Assembly: GCF_000016905.1 (NCBI RefSeq)
Contig: NC_009616.1
Span: forward strand, 186,001-250,000
DNA: 64,000 nucleotides
From: Thermosipho melanesiensis BI429
Lineage (GTDB): Bacteria > Thermotogota > Thermotogae > Thermotogales > Fervidobacteriaceae
Direction of reading: 5' to 3'
Part shown: positions 19,582 to 28,704 of the stretch, piece by piece
How the letters are laid out: each line of letters begins with the position of its first letter
How positions within the stretch are numbered: the first letter of the stretch is position 1
Notes under the pieces: model-generated
What the model was told of the DNA's origin: nothing
Seen by the model: the letters and a program-made list of their open reading frames with translations, nothing else
The model's database searches: none
Translations under genes and position numbers: made by a program

Positions 19582-20363
19582 GTGGATACAATCTTGAAAG
19601 AAAAAATATAGACAAAACTCTAAACCTAAAAGCTATCAAACCATATGGAGATACAATGAATGACGGAAAAGTACAAATTAGCTTCACACTTCCCGTACCG
19701 TCTGGAGATGAAGCAGTGGAAGTCGCAAAAATTTTGATGAAAAAAATGGGACTTGAAAACCCACAGATAGTTTTTTCAAAGGAATTAACAAAAGGTTTTA
19801 CGTTTTTTATAGGTTATGGAGATTGTATTCATACAGTTGATTACACGAGTATACACGTTCCAAAAGTTCATGTAGAAGAAATGACCATGTATGAAATAGA
19901 CCAATTTATAAAAGAAAAAATAGGTAGAAAAATTGTGGTAGTAGGTGCAACTATTGGAACAGATGCACACACTGTAGGATTGGATGCAATATTAAACATG
20001 AAAGGATTTGCTGGTCATTACGGCCTTGAAAGATACGAAATGTTTGAGGTATACAATATGGGAAGTCAAGTCCCAGCAGAAGAGTTCGTAAAAAAAGCAA
20101 TTGAAGTCAATGCAGATGCACTCTTGGTTTCCCAAACGGTTACACAAAAAAACATACATATAAAACATTTAACAGAACTTGTAGAATTACTTGAAGCAGA
20201 GGGCATAAGAGAAAGAGTTGTATTGGTAGTTGGAGGTCCAAGAATCACACATGAACTTGCAAAAGAATTGGGCTATGATGCAGGCTTTGGCACAAATACA
20301 TTTGCAGAACATGTAGGAGCATTTGTCGCACACGAACTATACAAAAGATTAAATAGGGGCTAA
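19578..20363 (+). CDS. kamE: Lysine 5,6-aminomutase, beta subunit (cobalamin-binding)
   Basis: 261 residues. Carries the B12 lower-ligand motif DxHxxG (DAHTVG, 129-134, H131), the later SQT turn and VVGGPRI, forming the cobalamin-binding Rossmann domain. The N-terminal part holds the PLP-binding region in characterised homologues. Its stop codon lies inside the loop of the downstream terminator. Last gene of the operon. Confidence 0.96.
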   Translation: MSGYNLERKNIDKTLNLKAIKPYGDTMNDGKVQISFTLPVPSGDEAVEVAKILMKKMGLENPQIVFSKELTKGFTFFIGYGDCIHTVDYTSIHVPKVHVEEMTMYEIDQFIKEKIGRKIVVVGATIGTDAHTVGLDAILNMKGFAGHYGLERYEMFEVYNMGSQVPAEEFVKKAIEVNADALLVSQTVTQKNIHIKHLTELVELLEAEGIRERVVLVVGGPRITHELAKELGYDAGFGTNTFAEHVGAFVAHELYKRLNRG

Positions 20364-20378
20364 AGCCCCTATTTTTTT
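20352..20378 (+). terminator. Bidirectional terminator between kamE and the MFS gene
   Basis: A nine-pair stem AATAGGGGC / GCCCCTATT with loop TAAA is followed by seven T on the plus strand and preceded by A-rich sequence, so it can also stop minus-strand transcripts. The loop holds the kamE stop; the MFS stop codon (20369-20371) lies in the right arm. Confidence 0.9.
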
Positions 20379-21511
20379 AAAAGAAAAATCATCTGAATAA
20401 TTAACGTTATACTTGTTAACAAAATGCCAAAAATTGCAAGTCCAACTATTCCTGAAAAAGCATCTAAAAATACGCCACCAATTAAGGGACCAAAACCAAA
20501 TAAAAGACCTATAGTTGCTTCGTGAAAACCTCCTTGTTTTCCCTGATCATCTTCATTTGAATGAAGACCATAATATATAGCGAAAGTGTAAGGCACTGCA
20601 TAACACATACCACCTAAAAAGGAAACTATTAAAAACAATATAGGAGAGGGTTTTAAAAACAACAAAATGGACGTTATAGGCAATACAATCAAAAACAAAA
20701 ATGATACTCTAGGTTTCCCCACCCAAAAGCTAAACTTCCCCATAAACAGAAACGTTAAAAAAACAGAAACATTTGCAAAAGCTATTAAAAAACCTGTTAA
20801 GCTAAGATCTATCCCATAAGAATTAATCAATTTTGGAAAAAGAGCTAAAATAGCCGTATATAAAAGACCAGAAAAAAACAGCGTAGCTCTGTAAACCCAT
20901 CTAAACTTATTTATATTTTCAACCAAATTTTCCCTCTTAAATGGTACTTTACTTAATTTGATTAATTTTCCAATTTTTTTGTAATCAAACCAAATAAATA
21001 ATCCAATTGCAAGGGATAAAAATAAACCAAAGACAAAAATTGTTTTTGGATACCTTACAGTCATAAATGGCCCCAAAGCCATTCCTAGGATATTTCCAAA
21101 ACTCCAAGAAATATTAAATCTCATAATTGTTTTTGAATGTGGGTAATTAGCTATTGATTCACTCTTGGCAATTAAACCTTCTATTTGAGGATAAAAACTC
21201 CCAAAAAACAAATTTGAAATAACCGCCAAAAATACCAAGTAAAAAACACCTGAAAAATTCAAAGAAATTAACAAAAAAACAAAATAAAGCACCGACTCTA
21301 TAATTAATACATTTTTGTAACCAACCTTATCACCAATATGTCCAATACTTATACTCGCAATAACATAGGAAAGAGCTCCTAAGAAATTGATAAATCCAAT
21401 TTGAGAATACAACAATCCTAGTCTTGACCCCATTGAATTTACGTAAGAAACAATAAGATAAAACAAAACAGAATAAATCATCGAAACAAAATGATATCTA
21501 TGAAACTTCAC
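20369..21511 (-). CDS. Major facilitator superfamily transporter
   Basis: 380 residues with about 12 hydrophobic helices. The loop-2/3 signature appears as GHIGDKVGYKNVL (about 59-71), the usual MFS G-x3-D-x2-G-(R/K) motif, with a cytosolic mid-loop near 180-195. The substrate is unknown. GTG start with AGGTGG upstream. It is convergent with the lysine operon and 8 bases from the queuosine transporter gene, so it belongs transcriptionally to the latter. Confidence 0.85.
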   Translation of the reverse strand: MKFHRYHFVSMIYSVLFYLIVSYVNSMGSRLGLLYSQIGFINFLGALSYVIASISIGHIGDKVGYKNVLIIESVLYFVFLLISLNFSGVFYLVFLAVISNLFFGSFYPQIEGLIAKSESIANYPHSKTIMRFNISWSFGNILGMALGPFMTVRYPKTIFVFGLFLSLAIGLFIWFDYKKIGKLIKLSKVPFKRENLVENINKFRWVYRATLFFSGLLYTAILALFPKLINSYGIDLSLTGFLIAFANVSVFLTFLFMGKFSFWVGKPRVSFLFLIVLPITSILLFLKPSPILFLIVSFLGGMCYAVPYTFAIYYGLHSNEDDQGKQGGFHEATIGLLFGFGPLIGGVFLDAFSGIVGLAIFGILLTSITLIIQMIFLLKK

Positions 21512-21519
21512 ACAACCAC

Positions 21520-22146
21520 CTAACTTTCAAAATCAAAGATATATCCCTTTGTAAACAGATAAAAAAACGGAGTATCTACAGCAGCTATTATTAATTTCAA
21601 CAAATATTGAGACATAATCATCTGCCACAAATTAGGCACTACACCAAAGAACGCTATTGTAATAAATATCATAGTATCTATGAATTGAGAAGTCATAGTT
21701 GAAAAATTATTCCTAATCCACTTTTTCTTTCCCCTTGTTAATTTTCCAAAGAAAGAAAATAGATTAACATCTATGGATTGAGATATAAGATAAGCAATAA
21801 GGGATGCTATTGCAAATCTCCAGTTTTGCCCCAAAACTGCAACAAAATGATTTTGTTGTTCTGGCATAAAAGGCGCTACTGGCAACCATTGAGCTGTTAA
21901 AATAAGTATTGACGAAAAAATTTGTGCAAAAAATCCCCTCCAAACCGTTTTTTGTGCCTCATTTTTCCCCCATATCTCATCAATAATGTCGGTAATCAAA
22001 AAGGTTATAGCATAAGCAAAAACTGCCGAGGGAACAACAAACCAACCTATTTTTATCACCTTACTTGCAACTATATTTGAAACAACAACAGAAATAGAAA
22101 AAAAGACATTAAGTGTAGTTAAAGACTCATAATTTTTTTTCAACAT
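21520..22146 (-). CDS. Queuosine precursor transporter (YhhQ family)
   Basis: 208 residues, six predicted helices. Family marks are FFSISVVVSNIVASKV, then TFLITDIIDEIWGKNEAQ and the late SQFIDTMIFITIAFFG. YhhQ proteins import queuosine precursors. Its position one codon after queF supports the queuosine link. ATG behind GGAGGGG. Which precursor base it carries is not visible. Confidence 0.88.
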   Translation of the reverse strand: MLKKNYESLTTLNVFFSISVVVSNIVASKVIKIGWFVVPSAVFAYAITFLITDIIDEIWGKNEAQKTVWRGFFAQIFSSILILTAQWLPVAPFMPEQQNHFVAVLGQNWRFAIASLIAYLISQSIDVNLFSFFGKLTRGKKKWIRNNFSTMTSQFIDTMIFITIAFFGVVPNLWQMIMSQYLLKLIIAAVDTPFFYLFTKGYIFDFES

Positions 22147-22148
22147 TT

Positions 22149-22541
22149 TTACCCCTCCAAACTTCCAACTTCTGTTGTTGTTAATATACCACCTCTTATA
22201 TTGTAAATTAACTTTACTTTAATTCTTTTTGTTCCAAGAATATTTTTTAAATCATCATAAATTCTTACAGTAGCTTTTTCTTGATAAATACCAACGTTTC
22301 TGAAAGAAACTAAATAATATTTTAGAGATTTTAATTCTACTATCTTTCCACCATCAGGATAATATTCTATTATTAATTTACCAATATCTGGAAGTCCTGA
22401 AAAAGGACAAACTGCTGAAAATTCCTCAGTTTCAATGGTGATCTTTTCCTCATTTCTATCAAAAGGTATAGTTTCTAAGAAATCTGTCCTAATGTGCTCT
22501 TCACCAACAAATGAAAACTTTTTTCCTTCTGCTTGTGGCAT
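22149..22541 (-). CDS. queF: NADPH-dependent preQ0 reductase QueF
   Basis: Reduces 7-cyano-7-deazaguanine to preQ1 in queuosine synthesis. 130 residues of the short, unimodular type. The catalytic cysteine is in [14 protein letters not shown] and the QueF motif is [14 protein letters not shown]. An upstream open frame runs back through the tRNA gene and is not coding; ATG at 22541 behind AAAGGAGG is the start. Confidence 0.95.
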   Translation of the reverse strand: MPQAEGKKFSFVGEEHIRTDFLETIPFDRNEEKITIETEEFSAVCPFSGLPDIGKLIIEYYPDGGKIVELKSLKYYLVSFRNVGIYQEKATVRIYDDLKNILGTKRIKVKLIYNIRGGILTTTEVGSLEG

Positions 22542-22572
22542 CAAAATCCTCCTTTCTTTTTTGTATATTTTT

Positions 22573-22600
22573 ATCCTACCACAAAGTATGTAATTTTCAA
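22573..22600 (-). promoter_or_regulatory. Candidate promoter of queF-yhhQ-MFS
   Basis: Minus strand: -35 TTGAAA (22595-22600), 16 bases, -10 TAGGAT (22573-22578), just after the tRNA terminator. No preQ1-riboswitch-like leader fits in the 30 bases left before the start codon. Confidence 0.45.
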
Positions 22601-22607
22601 TATAAAC

Positions 22608-22631
22608 AAAGGCAGCCAACAAGCTGCCTTT
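22608..22631 (-). terminator. Terminator of the tRNA unit
   Basis: A perfect nine-pair stem AAAGGCAGC / GCTGCCTTT with a six-base loop starts 3 bases past the CCA end of tRNA-fMet. On the minus strand the following sequence is TTTGTTTATA, a modest U-tract. Confidence 0.65.
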
Positions 22632-22634
22632 TTC

Positions 22635-22711
<77 letters not shown>

Positions 22712-22741
22712 ACGTATATTAACCTTCAATTATTTTTAAAG

Positions 22742-22831
22742 TGGTGCCGGGGATCGGACTCGAACCGACACGGAGGTGTAACCCCCAGCGGATTTTAAGT
22801 CCGCTGCGTCTCCCAATTCCGCCACCCCGGC
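22742..22831 (-). tRNA. tRNA-Leu (anticodon UAA)
   Basis: 90 nt with encoded CCA and the long variable arm of class II tRNAs (GGGGGTTACACCTCC region). Anticodon loop CTTAAAA gives UAA. Acceptor GCCGGGG / CCCCGGC with discriminator A and T arm GTCGG-TTCGAGT-CCGAT (one wobble) fold normally. It is first in a two-tRNA unit. Confidence 0.96.
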
Positions 22832-22844
22832 GTCACCGTTAATA

Positions 22845-22872
22845 ATTTTAACATAAAATGCAAATTAGTCAA
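22845..22872 (-). promoter_or_regulatory. Promoter of tRNA-Leu/tRNA-fMet
   Basis: Minus strand: -35 TTGACT (22867-22872), 16 bases, -10 TAAAAT (22845-22850), placing transcription start a few bases before tRNA-Leu. Confidence 0.6.
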
Positions 22873-22956
22873 TACCTTTTAAAAATAGTTTTTTATTTTC
22901 AATTACTAAGTATATTTCTTTTAAAATATGCTATTATTTCATTTTTTATGTAACTA

Positions 22957-22984
22957 TTTACAATGAAAATAATGATAATATAGT
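22957..22984 (+). promoter_or_regulatory. Relict promoter of the broken aldo/keto reductase
   Basis: TTTACA (22957-22962), 16 bases, TATAGT (22979-22984), then AAAAGGAGTG before ATG at 23017. Promoter and ribosome site look intact although the gene is dead, so the region may still be transcribed. Confidence 0.4.
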
Positions 22985-23016
22985 AAAGAAGATATTTCGC
23001 AAAAGGAGTGAAAAAC

Positions 23017-23676
23017 ATGAAAATTAAAATTAGCAAAGATTGGGGATATTCTTCCAAGGAAATGCTATCTCTCGTTTATAGATTTAATAGACATTGGGGT
23101 AATAACTTTTGATCTTGCAGATATTTACAGAGATTACAATGCACAAAAAATATTTGGGCAAGTTCTTAAACTTGTTCCCACTTTACGAGGAAAAATTTAA
23201 ATTATCTCAAAAGTGGGAATTGTATTACCCTCCAAAAAACATACACACGTAAAGACAAAGTACTACGATATATCAAAAAAGCATATTATTGTATCTGTTG
23301 AAAAAACTCTTAAAATTCTAAACACTGATTTTTTGGATATACTTTTAATACACAGACTAGTTCTATTAATGGATCCAAATAAAAATTTTGAAGCTTTTGA
23401 ATATCTAAAAGAAAAAGGTATGGTAATAAACTTTGGAATATCAAATTTTAAACCAAACCATGTTACCCTATTTAAAGAAAAAATTAACTAACCTATTTTG
23501 TTTAACCAAATTGAAATTTCCCCACTTTACGTTGAACCTTTCTTTGATGGTACTCTCTATTATTGTTTAGCAAAAGATATCATCCCAATGGCTTGGTTAC
23601 CTGTTGCTGGTGATAGGATATTTAAAGATAATAGTGAAAGAAGCAAAAAATTTTTAAACGTTTTATTGGAAAAACA
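23017..23676 (+). pseudogene. Broken YdhF-like aldo/keto reductase
   Basis: Three-piece remnant of an NADPH aldo/keto reductase. The first frame (MKIKISKDWGYSSKEM) shifts near 23080-23090, then LIDIGVITFDLADIYRDY carries the family core. In-frame TAA codons interrupt it after RGKI (about 23200) and after EKIN (23489-23491), and homology resumes with FNQIEISPLYVEPFFDGTL and IPMAWLPVAG. The order matches E. coli YdhF. The catalytic Tyr and Lys regions are altered and the C-terminus is missing where the GH3 fragment begins. Clearly non-functional. Confidence 0.85.
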
Positions 23677-23958
23677 ATGGGATACAAAACAAGAGAACAT
23701 GAAATGGATTTTCTTTTAGCCCCAGCACTAAATATCCATAGAAATCCACTATCTGGGAGAAATTTTGAATACTATTCTGAAGATTCGGAACTTTCAGACG
23801 AAATGGCAACAAGTTTCGTAAAAGGCATACAATCCAAGACTGTTGGTGCTTGCGTTAAATATTTTGTTGCAAACAACCAAGAAACAAATAGAATGACTAT
23901 CGACACAAAGATATCAAAAAGAGCATTGATTAAAAGAACAATAAAATATGTTGAATAA
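23677..23958 (+). pseudogene. Glycoside hydrolase family 3 (beta-glucosidase) fragment
   Basis: About 94 residues from the N-terminal barrel of a GH3 beta-glucosidase: DFLLAPALNIHRNPLSGRNF, then EYYSEDSELS, ACVKYFVANNQETNR and a DTKISKRAL run (family form SERALREIYLKGFE). It stops where a full enzyme would continue for about 600 more residues, and the first ~100 are missing. It abuts the aldo/keto reductase remnant with no gap, so a deletion probably joined two sugar-metabolism genes. Confidence 0.82.
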
Positions 23959-24060
23959 AGATATTATGATACATACAATGTCGAACCCTTGTTTGAATTT
24001 GTATGTGAACTTTCATACACTACATTTTAATACAAATTAATACAAAAATTTAGAAGTAAA

Positions 24061-24117
24061 CTATCACACCTTACGCTACACTAAGAAGATGTGGCTTCTT
24101 GCTTCAACCTGTGATAG
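24061..24117. repeat. Nested inverted repeats at the IS right end
   Basis: Outer arms CTATCACA (24061-24068) and TGTGATAG (24110-24117) match perfectly; inside them AAGAAG (24083-24088) and CTTCTT (24095-24100) form a second stem with a six-base loop. The position just past tnpB fits a subterminal hairpin of an IS605 end or the scaffold end of an omega RNA. Confidence 0.5.
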
Positions 24118-24206
24118 CTCGTAGACCTCTTGCAAGTTCCACCGCCAGAGCACAGTCCACAGGCGTAATTTCGGACAGTCCCTGCTCTACTATTGCTCAT
24201 TTACCA

Positions 24207-24785
24207 CTATGCATAACTAGCTATATTTATAGCAGCATTGATATCTCTATCATGGACTGCTCCACATTGTGGACATGTCCATTTCCTTATACTTAGCTTT
24301 TTTACTTCTTTATTTACATTTCCACACACTGAACACGTTTGACTTGATGCGAAAAATCTATCTACCTTTATTAGCTCTGTACCAGCGTTTTTTGTTTTGT
24401 ATTCTAATATAGTAATGAATTTATACCATGATTGCCATTGAATATGTTTTGCCAAACGTTTGTTTTTTAGCATACCTTTTATGTTTAAGTTTTCTACCGC
24501 AATTTTGCCAACTTGGTTTTCGTTGACAATCTTGCGGGTTATTTTATGTATCCAATCATTCTTGATATTATTTATTTTTTCAATATATTTAGCCAACCTA
24601 AGCCTTGCTTTTTCTCTGTTTTTAGAACTTTTTTGTTTTCTTGACAATTGCCTGTATAATCTTTTTAATCTCCTTTCATATTTTGTTAGTTTTGGTAATA
24701 TATATTTTTCTCCTGTACTCAATACTATTGTATCTTTTATTCCTAAGTCTATTCCTAACACTTCTTTGAAATTATTTGCTATATG
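24207..24785 (-). pseudogene. TnpB (RuvC nuclease) C-terminal fragment
   Basis: Starts within the TnpB body and keeps the whole nuclease part: RuvC-I GIDLGIKDT (Asp), RuvC-II KIAVENLNIKGM (Glu), zinc ribbon CSVCG...CPQCG, RuvC-III DRDINAAINI (Asp). The wedge and recognition domains are gone. The longest frame opens with GTG at 24761, and homology extends a little further upstream (ANNFKEV). An RNA-guided nuclease without its RNA-binding half should be inactive. Confidence 0.85.
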
Positions 24786-24949
24786 TATATCCAGACAATT
24801 TTAATCAAATATTTTTTGCCTATGTATTCAAACATTTCTTTAAAACGTTTTGAAATATTATCATTAATCACTTTTCTACGATATTTTGTTACCAATATCA
24901 AGTGATAGTTAAGTTTGAAAACAGAATGGTTGTTTGATTCTAATATCAT
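24779..24949 (-). pseudogene. TnpA (Y1 HUH transposase) N-terminal fragment
   Basis: About 57 residues from ATG at 24949: NNHSVFKLNYHLILVTKYRR, the standard IS200/IS605 TnpA start, then a helix to KKYLIKI, after which the frame runs into the deletion (VWIYI-stop). The HUH histidines and catalytic tyrosine are missing. Confidence 0.85.
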
Positions 24950-25150
24950 CGTATCACCGCTTATTATTAAATTAATACTTATATCAATACAATATTGTTT
25001 CTTGAAAACAAAATTCATCTCACAACTCATAGAAGTCAAGGTCTTCTTTTGTGAGTTTCTATAAAATCCAATTAATAAAATATCAATCATAACAGTTTTT
25101 TATACTGTCTCATGAAGCTGGGAAAATACTTCAGAAAAATACCAAGGAAA

Positions 25151-26509
25151 TTAATATCTCCTTTTCACAAATTCCACTATATCATTTTCATTCATCACAT
25201 TAAAATCATACTGTTTTTTTGACAATCTATAACTTTCAAAATTTATTTTTATACCTCTTAAATTTTCATAAAACCATTTTTTCATATTGTTGTACTCCTT
25301 TTCAGATATTATTTTTCTTCCATAAAATGGCGTTCTTCTCTTTGGAATTAAAGGGTTCACACTCAAACTTATAGACTTATAACCCATCTTTTTTACGTTA
25401 TTTATAAACTCTTTCATCTCACCTAAATCATCTTTTCCTTCTCCTAAGCCCACAATGTAATAAAATTTTACACTTTTAAAACCTACTTTTCTTCCTGTTT
25501 CCAGTGCACTATATAATTCTTCAACATCAATATCTTTTAACAATATATCTCTTATCCTTTGAGAAATTCCTTCCGGTGCAATTGTGTATGTTCTTTGACC
25601 GCTTTTTTTTAATAAACATAACAACCTTTCAGTAATTCCATCCGCTCTCATAGATGACACAGAAAATTCAATATTATATTCTTCCAAAATATCTAACAAA
25701 TCATCCAACCATGGATAATCTGTAATAGTTGCACTAATAACACCTATTGGATTTTTTTCATTTTTTACAAATTCCTCAATTATAGACGGTCTAACAAATT
25801 TTACCGGTTTTTTGTTATAGCCCATCACACAAAACTTACACCTTCTAATACATCCCCTACCAATTTCAATAAGTCTTTTTTCTCCAAATTCTGAAAATGG
25901 AGTCAAAAAATGGGATGCAGGTAATTTTTGTCCTATATCAAAATTACTCAAATCATTTTTTATGTTCTTAAAGTATTCTAATCCTTCAACTTTATTTTTT
26001 AAAAGTAGACGTATTCCCTCAGATACAAACTTAACCTTTTTCTCCAAATCCCCTTTAACAACAACATCTGCTATGGGAGTTATTATTTCTTCATTAAAAA
26101 ATGTTATTGCTCCACCAATAATTACGACAGGAGAATTTACATCTCTATCTTTTGAGAGCAAAGGAACCTTCAATTTTTTTAAAATATCCAAAACATTTTC
26201 AAAATTAAGTTCAAAGTGAAGTGAAAACATGAGTATTTTATTCTCATCTAAGGGTTTGAAAGATTCAACCGAATAAAACTTTTTAAACCACTTTTCATAA
26301 AAATACCTCTCTGGAAAAACTCCTTGCTCCCAAAAAAGCTGTTGGACCCAACTCCATGACAGAGAAGAAGAAGCTACCTTGTAACTACTTGGAAAAATTA
26401 AGGCAACCCCCTGGTTGCCTTTAAAATCTTTGAACCGTCTTTCTGAATCACTAAATTTTTTAACAAATGCAAATTCATTATAGTCTTCACTTTTACGTGG
26501 CCTTCTCAA
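25151..26509 (-). CDS. Second B12-type radical SAM protein, shorter paralogue
   Basis: 452 residues from a TTG start at 26509; GGAGG lies 7 bases before it and inside the upstream gene. Cluster motif C220-x3-C224-x2-C227 (GRGCIRRCKFCVMG). Shared with the 4473-6248 protein are the GG turn before the cluster, SMRADG (STRVDA there), the APEG segment and a VGLGEGKDD loop. The C-terminal cysteine cluster of the paralogue is absent. A terminator-like hairpin lies early in the gene (26400-26421). Substrate unknown. Confidence 0.78.
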   Translation of the reverse strand: MRRPRKSEDYNEFAFVKKFSDSERRFKDFKGNQGVALIFPSSYKVASSSLSWSWVQQLFWEQGVFPERYFYEKWFKKFYSVESFKPLDENKILMFSLHFELNFENVLDILKKLKVPLLSKDRDVNSPVVIIGGAITFFNEEIITPIADVVVKGDLEKKVKFVSEGIRLLLKNKVEGLEYFKNIKNDLSNFDIGQKLPASHFLTPFSEFGEKRLIEIGRGCIRRCKFCVMGYNKKPVKFVRPSIIEEFVKNEKNPIGVISATITDYPWLDDLLDILEEYNIEFSVSSMRADGITERLLCLLKKSGQRTYTIAPEGISQRIRDILLKDIDVEELYSALETGRKVGFKSVKFYYIVGLGEGKDDLGEMKEFINNVKKMGYKSISLSVNPLIPKRRTPFYGRKIISEKEYNNMKKWFYENLRGIKINFESYRLSKKQYDFNVMNENDIVEFVKRRY

Positions 26510-26873
26510 CTGCTTTCCTCCTAAGATAATTTCTCGATATAACAACTCTTGTAAATTCAATCTCCGCCATTTTTACGTTTTCTTTTGTAGCTATACCAGA
26601 AAAATATACGTAATTTTCTTCTATCTTTGTAACCCGCACTCCAATAACCAATCTATCTCCCACTAAAGCTGGTAAATTTTGTTTTATCTTAACATCTACA
26701 ACTACTGAAATAAGATCTTGTGGTAATACATCATCAAGCAATTTGCTTCCCAAACTAACAAATTGTTTTACTAAACCAGAAGTAGAAACAAAATGATAAT
26801 TTCTCATCTCATCATCTTCATCCCAGATATAGGAATCATCAGGCACAAATTCAACTGTCTTGCTCATCCCCAC
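26493..26873 (-). CDS. Hotdog-fold thioesterase-like protein
   Basis: About 126 residues. The pattern [20 protein letters not shown] followed by long beta strands ([21 protein letters not shown] and [18 protein letters not shown]) is that of a single hotdog domain, like acyl-CoA thioesterases of the FlK type. Active-site residues cannot be named. GTG at 26873 is preferred from the GGAGAG spacing; ATG at 26867 is the alternative. It overlaps ftsH by 23 bases. Confidence 0.65.
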   Translation of the reverse strand: MGMSKTVEFVPDDSYIWDEDDEMRNYHFVSTSGLVKQFVSLGSKLLDDVLPQDLISVVVDVKIKQNLPALVGDRLVIGVRVTKIEENYVYFSGIATKENVKMAEIEFTRVVISRNYLRRKAVEKAT

Positions 26874-28704
26874 TATTTCTCTCCACAACTACACCATCCC
26901 CCTTAAGAAGCTTTCTTAATTCCTCTCCACTTATCTCTTCTCTTTCAAGCAATAATTTTGCAAGCTCATCTAACTTTTCTCTGTGTTTGTTTAAAATATC
27001 CTTTGCTTTGTTATAACATGTATTCACTATATTTTGTACCTCACTGTCTATCATTTTTGCAACTTCCTCACTATAATTTCTCATCCTTGTTATTTCTTTC
27101 CCCAAAAACACCTCTTGTTCGGTTTTACCCCAAGCAAGAGGACCAAAATTATCACTCATTCCAAGTTCGCAAACCATTTTCCTCGCAATCTCAGTTGCTC
27201 TTTCAATGTCATTTGCCGCACCACTAGTAATATCATGAAACACAATTTCTTCAGCAGCCCTTCCTCCTAAAAGTGCGGTTATATTATCCATTAATTCATT
27301 CTTGCTAATTAGGTACTTATCTTCCGCAGGAAGATGCAAGGTATACCCCAATGCCTTATACCCTCGTGGTATAATTGAAACTTTGTGAACCGGATCAGAA
27401 TTAGGAAGCTCAGTACCTACAATCGCATGTCCAAGCTCATGATAGGCTACTATCTCTTTTTGCTTTCCCGAAATTAACCTTGATTTTCTTGCTGGACCTG
27501 CAATTATCCTATCTATTGCCTCTTCAAAGTCAGACATTACCATTTTTGTTCTTCCATTTCTTGCGGCAAGCAAAGCCGCTTCATTAACAAGGTTTTCTAA
27601 ATCCGCTCCTACGAAACCTGTAGTTCGCTTTGCAAGTACCTTTACATCTACATCATCAGAAATAGGTTTTCCTCTTAAGTGTATTTTAAGTATTTCTTCT
27701 CTACCTTTTACATCTGGTGGATCTACTACCACCTTTTTATCAAATCTTCCTGGTCTCAAAAGGGCAGGATCAAGGATATCTGGTCTATTAGTTGCTGCCA
27801 TAACTACAATACCTTCTTTTACATCAAACCCATCCATCTCCACAAGTAATTGATTCAAAGTTTGCTCTCTTTCATCATGTCCCCCACCAAGGCCTGCTCC
27901 TCTATGTCTTCCAACGGCATCTATTTCATCTATAAAAACAATACATGGGGCATTTGATTTTGCTTGATTAAACAAATCTCTAACCCTCGCTGCGCCAACA
28001 CCAACAAATAACTCAACAAAATCTGAACCACTTATATGGAAAAATGGTACATTTGCTTCACCAGCAACCGCCCTTGCAAGCAAAGTTTTTCCCGTCCCTG
28101 GAGGCCCTACCAACAAAACACCTTTAGGCATTCTCGCTCCTATTTTGTTAAATTTTCCAGGATTCTTCAAAAAATCTACTATTTCTTGCAATTCTTCAAC
28201 AGCCTCATCCACTCCCGCAACATCTTTAAATGTAACTCTCTTTTTTCCAGGTACTACTTTTTCCGCTCTACTCTTTGTAAAAGAAAAGGCCTGATTATTT
28301 CTTCCACCAAGCCCTCTTATCAAAAAACCAAACATAAATAACATTAAGATAAAGAAGAGTAAATTTCCAACTATATTAACCCAGAAAGAGCTATCCATAC
28401 TCTTTTCACCATTCACGATTATCCCTTTACCAACCATTTTGTTAATTAAATCCATATCATACTTTACCCAAGGTGCATATACGGTATATCTTTTACCATA
28501 ATTTGTTTTTAATTCAATATTTCCATCATCTTTTATCACTACTTCTGCAATGTCGGTTGACTCTGCTTCTAGTCTTTTAACAAAATCACTATACCTCATC
28601 TTTATAGTAGATGAGTTTGTATTAAAAAACAAACCTTCAAACACCCAAAAAATACTTAAAATTATTAAAAGCCCAACAATTATCGATCCAATTCCTCTAT
28701 TCAA
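26851..28704 (-). CDS. ftsH: ATP-dependent zinc metalloprotease FtsH
   Basis: Membrane AAA+ protease that degrades misfolded membrane proteins and regulators. 617 residues. Helices at about 5-27 and 110-130 flank a periplasmic domain; Walker A GPPGTGKT 200-207, Walker [10 protein letters not shown], second region of homology [19 protein letters not shown]; zinc site HELGH 422-426. TTG start behind GGAGG. It follows tilS with a 4-base overlap, a very common pairing. Confidence 0.97.
   Translation of the reverse strand: MNRGIGSIIVGLLIILSIFWVFEGLFFNTNSSTIKMRYSDFVKRLEAESTDIAEVVIKDDGNIELKTNYGKRYTVYAPWVKYDMDLINKMVGKGIIVNGEKSMDSSFWVNIVGNLLFFILMLFMFGFLIRGLGGRNNQAFSFTKSRAEKVVPGKKRVTFKDVAGVDEAVEELQEIVDFLKNPGKFNKIGARMPKGVLLVGPPGTGKTLLARAVAGEANVPFFHISGSDFVELFVGVGAARVRDLFNQAKSNAPCIVFIDEIDAVGRHRGAGLGGGHDEREQTLNQLLVEMDGFDVKEGIVVMAATNRPDILDPALLRPGRFDKKVVVDPPDVKGREEILKIHLRGKPISDDVDVKVLAKRTTGFVGADLENLVNEAALLAARNGRTKMVMSDFEEAIDRIIAGPARKSRLISGKQKEIVAYHELGHAIVGTELPNSDPVHKVSIIPRGYKALGYTLHLPAEDKYLISKNELMDNITALLGGRAAEEIVFHDITSGAANDIERATEIARKMVCELGMSDNFGPLAWGKTEQEVFLGKEITRMRNYSEEVAKMIDSEVQNIVNTCYNKAKDILNKHREKLDELAKLLLEREEISGEELRKLLKGDGVVVERNSGDEQDS

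Larger units (their letters stand above)
24061..24960 (-). mobile_element. Internally deleted IS200/IS605-family element
   Basis: Minus-strand remnant with a tnpA start piece at the right and a tnpB end piece at the left, joined by a deletion near 24,785. The side downstream of tnpB (24061-24206) keeps structured non-coding DNA, as IS605 right ends do. Borders are approximate: no TAM or cleavage sites could be fixed. The missing parts are the catalytic half of TnpA and roughly the first half of TnpB, so it cannot move on its own. Confidence 0.75.

Noticed and set aside
24460-24804. Plus-strand open frame opposite tnpB
   Set aside because: It has no family features and mirrors the transposase gene; it is an antisense shadow.
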